Shown piece after piece: positions 42,115-52,313 of a DNA stretch of 64,000 nucleotides. Numbering within the stretch: the stretch's first letter is position 1; every line of letters begins with the position of its first letter. The translations under genes were made by a program, and so were the position numbers. The notes beneath the pieces were generated by a model. It ran no database searches. It was given only the letters and a program-made list of their open reading frames with translations, and was not told where the DNA came from. Location of the stretch: the NCBI GenBank assembly GCA_008692225.1, contig VICG01000010.1:930001-994000 (forward strand), given 5' to 3'. The DNA is from Monilinia fructicola (Eukaryota; Ascomycota; Leotiomycetes; Helotiales; Sclerotiniaceae).

Positions 42115-45100
42115 AGCGGGAGCAACTTCTTACGAAATTGCCATAAAATGCGTGGAGTTTCGTCCGGCTTTGTTTCAAATAAAACAGCAGAGAGGGACGG
42201 AATAGTTAGGGTTAGATGATGGTATGTCGGGTTTTTACCGAAGTATGTATGCTCACAGATATTTTAACGGGGTGGTCCCATATAGTTACACGCCTTATTA
42301 TCGAAATGTGCAAAAGGAACGTAGGGGTTAAAGTCTAGGTGATTAGGTTGGGTCAGACCACAGAACTTCGAATGGTCTTCAAGGTTATAGTAATTTTGAT
42401 ATGTCTCATTTTTCATATTATCGAAGTTTTATTGGAATGTTATTGGGAAAGCTGGATATATCCCATCTACCGTTGCAGTAGTCCGGATCAATCTTGACCT
42501 GATGCCATTCTTTCTATTTCGACTCTGAAGTCTTATGCATGGGCGATGTACTACGGATATTCCTTCCTACCGCGTCGTAGATATCCACATACCCGGCATA
42601 TCTGTCACAGGGAAGTAGGATATGGGGTAGAAAGAGAGAGGAGGACTGCAAGTTTCAAATTCACATTCTGCACGTGGCTTGCCTACTTATGGTAGTAGGA
42701 CTTTGACGATGAGCCGCTGACCAGATACTATCATCTCGGGAGAGGGGGCGTTTGGGGCTTCTCGACGTCTACAGGTGTATTTCTGGAAAAGAGACTTGAC
42801 TTCATCTGAATGTCTGAACGAATTCGCGTCTTTGAAACGACTCAGTTGTCTAAGGTGATGGGATCGTCTGGGATCATTTGTATGCGTGAAAGTAATGGGA
42901 TATTTGAAATGATCTAAATATTTGAAATGATTTGGATATCCGAAATGGTCTAATTGGGGCGTAAAGACTAAATTAGCTTCTTGAATCCATGATCACATCA
43001 CACTAAAGCCCTAAAGTGATCTAATATGTATTTATTACTCTTGTAGATTTCTAGCATTAGCTTTGACGCCCACTTCGCGGCTCGTGCTGAGCCCAACTGT
43101 TCAATGTTCTACTTCGTTAGAACAATGATTGGTAGATTTATGTTGCAGTGATTGAATCACTGTTTCTCACAAGCCACTTGCACAATAAATTGTGTTTGAG
43201 TCGGAAGCGTGACAGTTTCATAAGTGCCGGCTAACCCATTCAAACTGGTGAACTCTGAGACATAAGTCTGCACCAAGCCCGTCATCTTTCAAGAATAGAT
43301 CGATTTGGCAGTTGAAGGTAAAACATCGAACAATGCCTTTCCAATTTATCAATCACTCAGCAATCGACGGTGCAGCGCGAAGACATATCCGTAGCCATGT
43401 GGCTGTGGGAAAGAACGCAGGGAAGAAACTCGTGAGATCGTCAAGGTAAGAGACCAATTGGAATGGGGCGTGGGATCTCTTTGGACACTATAGATTGTAT
43501 CGAATTTCGAACATGGCTCGAGGTACTTGTAATGTAAAGAATCAGAAGAGCATACTAGTTATGAGATTGGAGAGCAGGCTGGGGATAACATTTCTGTCTT
43601 TTCGTTTCCGGAACGGACTATAGGATTGAAGAGAATCGCGCAGAGGCGCACGATGGTGATATTATAGCGAAATCATTTCCGGATGATGTACGGTACGCCT
43701 TGCTCATTCATGGGCCGCATAGGACACCCTCCGGAGCGCGATAAAGCGCATATCACATCTCCTAGATGTACCTCGATATTTGTGGTTTTAGACGAGACAG
43801 TAGGTTGCCCCCATAATTTCCTAATGGTTGCATAGATATAGCGAGTCCCGAATCTACAAGGTTTACACAGTGGAATAGCTCTTTGCATTACAGCTCTCTC
43901 AACAAAAAGATGGGTAAACCAGGAAGACCCCTAGCAAGCCCTGTACCACCTATCGCGTACTTTCCACCTGATCAATGACAGACTTTTGGGAATGAAACTG
44001 CAGCTGATGCCACTATTGCGGCTCTACTGACCATGTCGGATTATTATAGGCCCCAAGGCTAGTTCCACCAGGGGCTTGTGCACCTTGAAGGGCTCGAAAA
44101 GATGGTTAACATGAGGGCTGGCATTTCCAATCTGGAAAAGGAGCAAGTTACTCTTTGGCGATATTTGGATCAAGAGATATGAAACCAGTCACTCCCCAGA
44201 AATCTGGCTGAAGATTGATATAGGACCGATCTTGCAAACTCACTTGATCTGGGCATTTCGGCGAGGTACACCATTCAAGATGTCTAATCCGAAAGCGCCT
44301 TCTATATCAGAACAAACAGCAACCCAGATTTGTACAAAAGGCCTGTCACATCTGATTCGTGACACTTCTTGCCACTAAGTAATGATCTCCGTGACATCCT
44401 GATTAAAATCTCGTATATTTCTCGGTTAATAAACGAGGCCCTTGCCGGATTCCTTCCGCCTCTGGATAGTTTATGTGCTCTACATTCGTTCATATTTCTT
44501 GGGTATCGTCTTCTCGATACAACCTCTAGGGGGTTCTCGTCCTAGTGATCCTCTCGAGAATGCAATTCATCTAGGTCATACTTATTACTTGTATCATGTA
44601 AGCTTGAATCAAAAGATTTCGGGAACCACCTCTGCCTTCAAATCCAATGGCTCCTCATCATCCAATTTCAATATTGAACCATCCCTGATCTTCATGCAGT
44701 CTTTCTCAAGATCAAGTCGGCATTGCTCTTGACTCTTTGCAGTAACAAGATGTGGTAAGGCCCTTGAATCGTTCTGCGATTTCCTTCAGTTTCGGTAGTA
44801 ACAGAACTCCCATCAGCATCGTACGAAGTACCTGAGATAAGGGTGATAAGGTGCGTGACTGTAGAGAACTAACTAAATTTCACATCAACCTTCCAGTGCA
44901 ATATTAAAAGACCACTTCTTGGAGGTAGACGACATAAATCAGTATTTGTTCACATCAATAATGATCTTTGCAACGCAGCATAGTAACGCTATGTAGGCCG
45001 GTGGCACACACCCGACCGGAACCAATATTCTCGAATCGTTAGCGAAAGTATCAAAACAACTGCGTAGTTAACTCACACCGATCCCAGAAACATCTTGATC

Positions 45101-46722
45101 TGGTTGCAGGATGGGGATATTGGTGCATGTGGTTGGGTTTATTATGATGATCGAATATAGAATAGCTAGCCCAAGGCTAATCCGACGAGGAAATTTCTTA
45201 TATCGAAATCCAACGCACCGATAAGCTTTTTCTTTGATTTACCGTGAAGAAACCTTGTATTACCTTATGTGACACAGATGTATAGTTCGATGAGGTTGAC
45301 TTCATTTCAACCAGCACATTCTGGCTAGGACCTGTATCATCAATAGCACACGGCTCAGCGTTGCGTCAACAGTAGCGTCATTGTGAATAATACATTTAGA
45401 ACGGCATAGTAGCATCAGATACATTGCGCACTTACAGTAATCTGCGTTCCAAATCCTAACTGCGAAGGGTTATAGACAGCTTTGAAAATGAGAATAGAAC
45501 CCGAATTGTACGCAAATACAGTCGTGCTTCTGTTGTTACCGAATCGCTGGGCCGTCCCCAATATCCTACGTTTCAAGCGCATCTTCATAATTGGATAATC
45601 ATTACCTTAATTATCAAATCACATCAAACACCATCAGATGCCCACACCAAATAATTGCATCTTGTCGAATCGAAACGAACAATGATGAGGACCAAGACAA
45701 TTTAATCTTCAAAACAGTCCTCGTCGGCCTTAATAGTCTCTCTTGGATCTCAAGAAAAGGATTCACATTAGGCAATTAGCCGACGAGTGCTAGATACTGA
45801 TGTGAAATCATGGTGCAGCAATATCATAGCCATTCACACTACGTGATGCATCGACGGTACCATAGGCTCTTGCCCTCGCAGAGTCGTTGAAATACGCTTT
45901 GCATGTACCGTCAAGCCCCATTTTGTCATTGAAGTAATTAAAAACATCAGTTTGCATGCCAAAGAAAATTTCTTTAGATGAAAGTAGACAGTAATCTCGT
46001 CATCGAAATCACCGAATAGAGATCATTGGGTTTCTTAAGCCAGCGATCGTATGAAGTGAATTTATAGGGTTTCTCATTGGCGTCTGTTGCTCCACTAGTT
46101 ACAGTCCCTAGGTTTCCAATATAGGTGTATTTGATGTCTCCATATCTGGTGCATTTCGAGGGGAGTACTGATGGCCCCAAAACCACATTTCCGGCATGCT
46201 TCATTCTGGCTATTCAGTCTTCTGAATCCATATCTCGCCATACGAACGCGCCGACTACCTTTGCAAATTATCCTTTCTGTGTGTAATATTCCATGCGAAG
46301 CCAATACTTTGATTGAGACTATCATCTAAACATTCTCCAGATTTTAACTTGCCTTTTCCTTGTAATTTGATCAAAATAATTTGTGGCTCAGCGCCACTGA
46401 ACTATAGAGCATACCGTCGCTCATATGAACTCGGAGCTCGACCGTGACGCCCCAACACAAATTCCCAGCATACCGAGTTCGTGCTCGAATGATAAACTGG
46501 ATTCTGCAATTTTACATGGCCTTAAACGTGGTCATGCGCGTTCGTATCTCTCAATCGAGATACACGGAGTTGGTAATTTGATGTTGCCTGCCTGATATAC
46601 CAGAACCCGTCTACCACGGTTCTTGTGCAGAAGAAAGTTGCGAGATTATGCAGGCTGCCCGGGTTTGGACCAAAAATTGTTGCGGGATTTAAGACGAATG
46701 GGTCTTAATTATCCAACCTTTC
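42115..46722. other. 4.6-kb gene-poor region with broken protein-like fragments
   Basis: No complete gene can be built. Several minus-strand fragments read like protein but are separated by stops or shifts: one near 43673-43888 (SSKTTNIEVHLGDVICALS), a membrane-like fragment near 45075-45250, one near 45815-45980 (FGMQTDVFNYFNDKMGLDG) and one near 46010-46205 (YGDIKYTYIGNLGTVTSG). With the local error rate these could be one or two multi-exon genes with consensus errors, or relics. Confidence 0.5.
44300..45255 (-). pseudogene. Fragmented integral membrane protein gene or relic
   Basis: On the minus strand around 45250-45075 a frame reads KKLIGALDFDIRNFLVGLALG, then, after one inferred missing G, LAILYSIIIINPTTC followed by PILQPDQDVSGIGV. 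A hydrophobic helix followed by Pro/Cys-rich and PDxDVSGIGV text resembles the N-terminus of a broad class of fungal multi-span proteins (from memory). Downstream, scattered pieces such as THLITLISGTSYDADGSSV (about 44800) fit the same type. Boundaries are approximate, introns are unresolved and the function is unknown. It could be a real gene with sequence errors. Confidence 0.35.
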
Positions 46723-47346
46723 TCAATCTGTAGGATACCTTGGGTCGTACATATCAGACCCATATTGTTCGTCATCGGTATCGCTCTCCACATCTTCTCC
46801 TTTAACTCCCAGATTCTTGCTTGCATCAATCTTCTCCTCCCCCTCGTCTTTCACAGATGCATCAGCTCCCTCCCCATCGACCGGCGCAAATGCACTTTTG
46901 AATCCTGATTTCTTAAAACCACCTTTCTTGAAACCTCCACCACCAGTAGCTCCAGCACCCGAGCTTGTCTCCCCACCTAGCTTAATTGATATCAATCCAG
47001 ATTGCGAGTTTGCTTTAGCTTCTGATTTTCGAGCTTTGGAAGAGGCCATCGGGTCGCGTGTTAATTGTCGCATATCCTTGAGACGTTGTTTGTGCGAGTG
47101 ATCGTATGAAGAGAGATGAGCTTCATATTCGTTCATTCGCGCGTATCCCTTACTACATAATTCGCCTGTAGATGTAAGATAACGAATCGGTCGTAAATGG
47201 GTTGAGAGAACCTACAGTAAAAAGACTTGACAGCTTTCGCGAGCGCTCTCGGTTTTCGGGGCAGGATTTGTGAATCCACGCTAAGGCATCAACGTTAGCA
47301 TTTGTTTACATGATAACATCCCCATGAAATGATATACCGGAGGCAT
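46723..47346 (-). CDS. C2H2 (matrin/U1-like) zinc-finger protein (one frameshift)
   Basis: Minus-strand exons 47346-47338 (9 nt, MPP), 47280-47216 and 47165-46723. The splice, after removing one base of the A5 run at 47219-47223 (plus strand), gives [36 protein letters not shown], written here in two pieces: [16 protein letters not shown] and [18 protein letters not shown]. This is a single C2H2 finger with C-x2-C and H-x5-H spacing as in matrin/U1-type and GPATCH8-like proteins that work on RNA or in splicing. The rest is charged: RLKDMRQLTRDPMASSKARKS, a GGGFKKGGFKKSGFKSAF repeat and an acidic tail. Resolved length 171 aa. Nuclear location is inferred. Confidence 0.78.
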
Positions 47347-47667
47347 TTTAACGTCAGTTAATAAAAGTTTGTTGCTATTGCTGTTGTTGAACAAAGACGT
47401 TGTGTTGTGTTGTGTTGTGTTGTTTTGTGTTGTATATCGCAGCTTCTCACCCAATGTTGGTCAAACACATCTCGCGAACCCCATTTCCGCCTGTAACCTA
47501 GCACTTGAGAAAGTTAGGTGTGGTCCAAGCTTAATAACCTTAAAATCTATCCGATCCATACATCTTCAACACATTTCACATTGACATTTCAGACTTTCTT
47601 CATATTTTCATATCTTCATATTTTCATGACTTTCATTCTTTGATATTCAACCTCAGATATTGTAAAC
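47347..47667. promoter_or_regulatory. Divergent promoter region between the zinc-finger gene and MCP1
   Basis: About 320 bases with a TGTTG/TTGTG pentamer run at about 47399-47432 and T/C-rich sequence near the MCP1 ATG. Confidence 0.5.
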
Positions 47668-48716
47668 ATGGGAGGACGGCGAGATTCTAACGCTTCGGAT
47701 GATACTTTTGTTGATCTTCAACAATTAGATCCTTCACCTATAGATTCCCCATCTGACTGGGATGAAAAACTACCTCTACTCCCTTCACATGCCTCATTCG
47801 GGAGATCATCGACATTAGGACTTAGTGGCTCAGGCCGAGGTGCTGTGTATTACCGTGAGTAATATATGTTACGAATCTATATAAAAGCACAAGTATGAGA
47901 ACTAATCTCATGTAGTCACGCGTATACAACGCTACTCTTCCTATGCCTTTTCAGTTTTTAGCGCTATGCATATCACGAAACACCTCTTTGATACCCCTGA
48001 TTACCCGATCTGTACCTGCTTCTGAAAAGTACCTCCTACTCACACGCCCATACTATCGTTAGTATTCCCAACTTACTAAGTTTTTCACCAAGACATTACC
48101 CCTCCTCGCATCGCCCCACTAACCCGCAATAGAATCCTTTCCTCTCGAGCCCCTCCTCATCGGTCTCCCTCTCGCCGCCCACATAACCTCTGGCGTGGCT
48201 TTACGCCTCTATCGCCGCCGAGTTTCTGAGAAACGTTACTCCTCTCATCAACCGTCCAGTTCTCTCTCATACTTTTCCTTCTTCTCGCCGAAGTTCTGGC
48301 CCACAATTTCGTATACTTCTATTTCAGGTTACATTCTTGCTCCTCTCGTAGCTTCTCACATATTTGTTAACCGAGCCATTCCTTGATATACGAGGGAGGA
48401 TCTTCTGGTGTAGGATTGGGATATGTTGCGCATGGCTTTGCCAGACATCCTACAGTTGCATGGACATCGTATGTAGCTTTGGTTGGAATCGGTGCGGGAC
48501 ACATGATCTGGGGCGCAGCTAAGTGGTTGAACCTACTGCCCAGCGGGACCGAGAAAGGGAGAAGAAGGGCATGGTGGAGTATCACGGTGTTGTCGCTCTC
48601 GTAGGAGCTATATGGTATGTCGGTGGGCTGGGCATTATTGCACGAGATGGAGCGGAACCGGATGGGTTGGTTCTGGATACGATTCTCTCTATCAGAAAGT
48701 TCCATTATTGGCTTAG
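47668..48716 (+). CDS. MCP1: Mcp1-like mitochondrial outer-membrane protein, DUF1691 (four frameshifts)
   Basis: Exons 47668-47854, 47916-48057 and 48133-48716. After a disordered acidic N-terminus, the DUF1691 membrane core reads TRIQRYSSYAFSVFSAMHIT, LIPLITRSVPASEKYLLL, PLLIGLPLAAHITSGVALRL, ISGYILAPLVASHIFVNR, GVGLGYVAHGFARHP and GAIWYVGGLGIIARDG, ending YDSLYQKVPLLA. Mcp1 suppresses lipid/mitochondrial defects of ERMES mutants and partners Vps13 at mitochondria in yeast. Interruptions: an extra A at 47978-47980, a missing T at 48383-48384, a missing base within 48586-48594 and a missing base within 48661-48670. With these resolved the length is 304 aa and every intron phase fits. Four breaks in one gene would mean a pseudogene if real, but neighbouring essential genes are broken the same way. 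Confidence 0.85.
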
Positions 48717-49662
48717 AGTCACATTCAAGGGTTGTCCGACACCTTGTCAAAACCTCGCATCTTTGGAAGCGATGCGAGGGGTTTGGTTTGAGCCTTGAAT
48801 GTAACATTCTATGGGCGAGTAAATAAAATGTGTCCCAGGACAAATCAACCTTTAATATCATGTATATAGCATGGTACTTCTGTACATAAAACAATCATGA
48901 TCAAACAACGCAAGCTTGGTAGACTTGAATCGTTCAAAATTACGTACCGGTCTTCGCAGCTTTCCTCTACTGCAATACATCCTCTAAAGTTTCCAAAAAA
49001 AATTGGATGCTTATACCTACAAATATTCCAAGGCAGTTTGATTAGCAAATTGTTCATCTCGCAGTTGAATATGCGTATTGTGGAAAATTATTGCATCTTT
49101 AGAATGTCACGATTCAGATATTTGCATCACAGTTTCACCAATTAAAGGGTATGTTACTAAATTTAGTCCTATAGGCTCCGCCTCGATGGCTCTCTCCTGA
49201 GTACCACCTGCCTGCAAAGTAATACAACGTGATCACCCTCATTAAGGTTGAAGATGAGAGATGGAATAAGTAAGGGTTGACTATCCATGCATTATCTTTG
49301 GTCTCAAGTTAAGATAAAAGAACAGTAGAGCAACACAGCACTTGTGGGATCTTAAACTTTTGGAATTATTTTCACATTAGCATCTGGCTTCATTACCTCT
49401 GACATAAGGGACGATTTACGTCAACTATATACAACTACTCTCCAGATCATTGAAATCGTAAAAATCCTCAATACATAATCAGGTGCCATACACCATTGGA
49501 GAGCTCATATATCCGTCTAGCCGTGTCCCACCCCATGTTTTGTCATCCCCAATAGACTCCTCCTATAAGCGAAGCATGAAACGTATATGACCGCGCATGC
49601 CTAGTCCATGAAAACCGCAAAATCCAATAAACGCCACAGATACCAATCCTCAAATCGATAAT
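48717..49662. other. Convergent 3' intergenic region (MCP1 and NSE4)
   Basis: 3' flanks of both genes. A GGTTGTCC/GGCTCAAACC-type imperfect inverted pair near 48715-48800 is visible but weak. No gene supported. Confidence 0.5.
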
Positions 49663-51162
49663 CTAAGCATACCATCCCTTAGCGCCAATATTACTGGTGT
49701 CTTGTTCTTCTCTGTGGTCTATCATAGGTTCTTTGATATCAAAGAGCTCAATCATTTCTTGCCAATCATGCATATCGAGGGATAAAACTGCTTGATGTCT
49801 TGCCGTATGCGAAAACCCCTCATTATCATCTGGCTCTCTAATTCCTGAGCATTGAGTTAGCAATCAAAATCTTCCATTCGGAGTGTGATGGGACAAACCT
49901 ATGTACGGAAGACCATCGGGGTCTATGTCAATCACTACCTTGCCGTCCCGAACCAAGAAACTCACATAGAACATGTTCTCAATTGTCTGCCCAAAAGAAA
50001 ATGGGTTGATGACGAATTTAAAAATATGAAATTGACGAATTCATCGACATATCGAACTGATCTCTAAGAGCTTCTCTCCTCTCTTCTTCTGTCATTTCCT
50101 CTGAAATCTCATCCTCCGCAGCGGCAGTATATTTCTCCTGAATGGCCCTTAATTTGTCTTGTATCTTTGTGCATAGATACGTCAAATTGGCATTCTCTGA
50201 TTTCTCAATATCATCTGCCTTCAATACTTCTGGGCGTGTCTCCTGAAGATTGTTAGGCCTAAGCGGAGCTCTTCGAACAGTAGCCCGTCGAGCCCGCTTT
50301 TGAAGAGATAACGGCCCGAGGAGGAAGCCTGGCACTGATGGACGAGCGTTGTTTGGCAAGCAAGCATTACGTCCAAGGAATTCCCAGTTAAGCATTTCTC
50401 CATCATTGTCGTTGTCACTATCATCGTCATCCATAGCTCCATTCCGTCGACTCCGCTGGGTATTTCGTGTATATGGCCTTGGAAAGCCTCGGAACGTCCT
50501 TTTCTCATATACAGTTTTAGCTTGGAAACAAAATCATCCACATCGACGCCTTGTGCAGTATCCCCAGATGTCATTCGAAGGGTCTTCTTTTTTGCGAGAT
50601 CCGCAGTATTAACAAGTAATCGCGAATCAATCGTTTGCGTCCGAGGTTTGTTTAACTTTTCCTGAAAGCCTATCTGCTTTGAGTAATGTATCTTTGATAC
50701 CTGTCGATTCTGGTTGAAGATACTCGGCACGGTTATCTTGGAGAGTTCTCGCAAGATCTCTCAACTTCAAACGAATTTCTCTTCTCTCTTCAACGCTTTG
50801 ATCCGGGTCATACTCCAATCCCTCCTCAAAGACATCGTCTTCACTCACTTCAGTTATGCGTCGTCTTTGATTCCGCTGTACTGAATTATCTCCCTCGCCA
50901 GTAGTTGCGGTGCGCTTTCTCTTCCCAACAGGTGACGGTACGTTTGGAGGACCCATCGAACTAGTTAAGGCCCGACTTTTCCTTTGTCAATGGCAGTTCG
51001 CGAAGACCTATTCTCCTTATCTGACGAAGTGGAAGCTGCTGGGGACGGAGATAAATCGTTGTTATTGGCAGTTCTTCGCGGATATTCTGGTCCAGGTGAT
51101 GCTTCGTACAAGTCTCCATCAAAATGAGGGGCAGGGGATTCTGAGATCTTTATTCTTGACAT
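49663..51162 (-). CDS. NSE4: SMC5-SMC6 complex kleisin Nse4 (four frameshifts)
   Basis: Minus strand; exon 1 51162-49899, intron 49898-49845 (GTTTGT donor, GCTAAC branch), exon 2 49844-49663. Nse4 motifs: [18 protein letters not shown] (N-terminal helix that contacts Smc6), [47 protein letters not shown] and the C-terminal winged helix [20 protein letters not shown], then [16 protein letters not shown] spliced to [20 protein letters not shown]. The complex acts in DNA repair and replication-fork maintenance. Breaks (plus-strand sites): missing T at 50977-50980, extra G at 50645-50646, missing T at 50500-50503, extra A at 50020-50024. They sum to zero and give 481 aa. Confidence 0.88.
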
Positions 51163-51554
51163 GATGAAGTGTTTAAATAGTTTGGCGCAATTTGAATTTA
51201 GTAGAAATGAAAGCGCAAACTTTCTTGATCAAAGTCGTTTAATCACGAATTCGTGCAGTGAACTGGAAGACGTGGTTACTATGAATAGCCTCGCGCGCGT
51301 CAGGTCGCGGTGATTATTCTCGGATGAAATTCCTCGATAGTAAATATAGAATTATCGAACGGACGAGCGGAAGCCTGGACGAGCGGACGAACGAGTAAAT
51401 TAATTAATTAATGAACGAGTGAATGAATAGCTAAGGTTAAACCACCGCAGACCGCAGAGTAGGTAAATATCGTTGCATTCGTTTTTCGTCACTGTATGAA
51501 TCCGTAAGATCATCCATGCATAATAAAGAATAAAGGATTTTTGTCATGGATTTG

Positions 51555-51627
51555 AGGAGAGTAAGGAGGGGAGTAAGGAAGGGAGAGGAGAGGAGGAGAG
51601 GACAGGAGAGGAGAGGAGAGAAGAAAT
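51555..51627. repeat. Purine-rich GGAGA tract
   Basis: Imperfect GAGGA/GGAGA repeats; one strand almost entirely purine. Confidence 0.85.
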
Positions 51628-52228
51628 AAGGTGGAAGTGGGATGGATTCTTGTGTTTTGGATTCGCTGGCTGATATGTCGCGTTGCGTCGAACCGTTGAA
51701 ATAAAAGAATAAAGAAGCAAATCAATCAAAGCAAACCTTGGAACCTTATGAAATTATTACTAATCATACTGTAGATTGGAGATAGATAGGAAGTGGTGGA
51801 GAAATCCACGGATCTATGGATACCACTAGTACAAGTACAGCAAAGGCGACTAGCGCTGTCACGGAATAACTATATACCGATCATGACTACGGGGAAACGC
51901 CAAGGAAAGTCTGATATTCGCACCTGCCATATTTATTACTACAGTACAATGTCTTACATACAACGCACGGATATCTATGCGCTCATATACCTATACTACT
52001 AGTTGAATCTTGACTGACTGTTCAAGTGGTTGATGATGCTGCCCAGGTGCGTTACCTCGTAGTTATTATTAATAAAACCCGAGGTCAGTCTAGTACATTT
52101 GTATTTCAGAATATTGAATCGAATAGAATTGATAGATACTAGGTAGGTATCCATCTCCAAAGGACATCCTTCGAACACGACCTAGTACCCACCAAGTACA
52201 TAAGGAAAGCAAACCTCTTGCTTCGAAT

Positions 52229-52267
52229 ACACCATCATCATCATCATCACCATCATCACCATCATCA
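52229..52267. repeat. CAT/CAC trinucleotide microsatellite
   Basis: About twelve CAT and CAC units 50 bases before the VPS34 ATG, probably in its 5' leader. Confidence 0.85.
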
Positions 52268-52313
52268 TTTTATTCTTTGATTATCTCTGCCGGATGTTTG
52301 CAGAAGATGGATC

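Larger units (their letters stand above)
51163..52313. promoter_or_regulatory. Divergent intergenic region between NSE4 and VPS34
   Basis: Contains an AATT/AATG repeat near 51397-51430, a purine-rich GGAGA tract at about 51555-51627 and a CATCAC/CATCAT tract at about 52229-52267 shortly before the VPS34 start. No gene supported. Confidence 0.6.

Noticed and set aside
42115..46722. RIP-degraded transposon
   Set aside because: No reverse transcriptase, integrase or transposase text, no terminal repeats and no clear CpA-to-TpA depletion visible by eye; a k-mer RIP index would be decisive.
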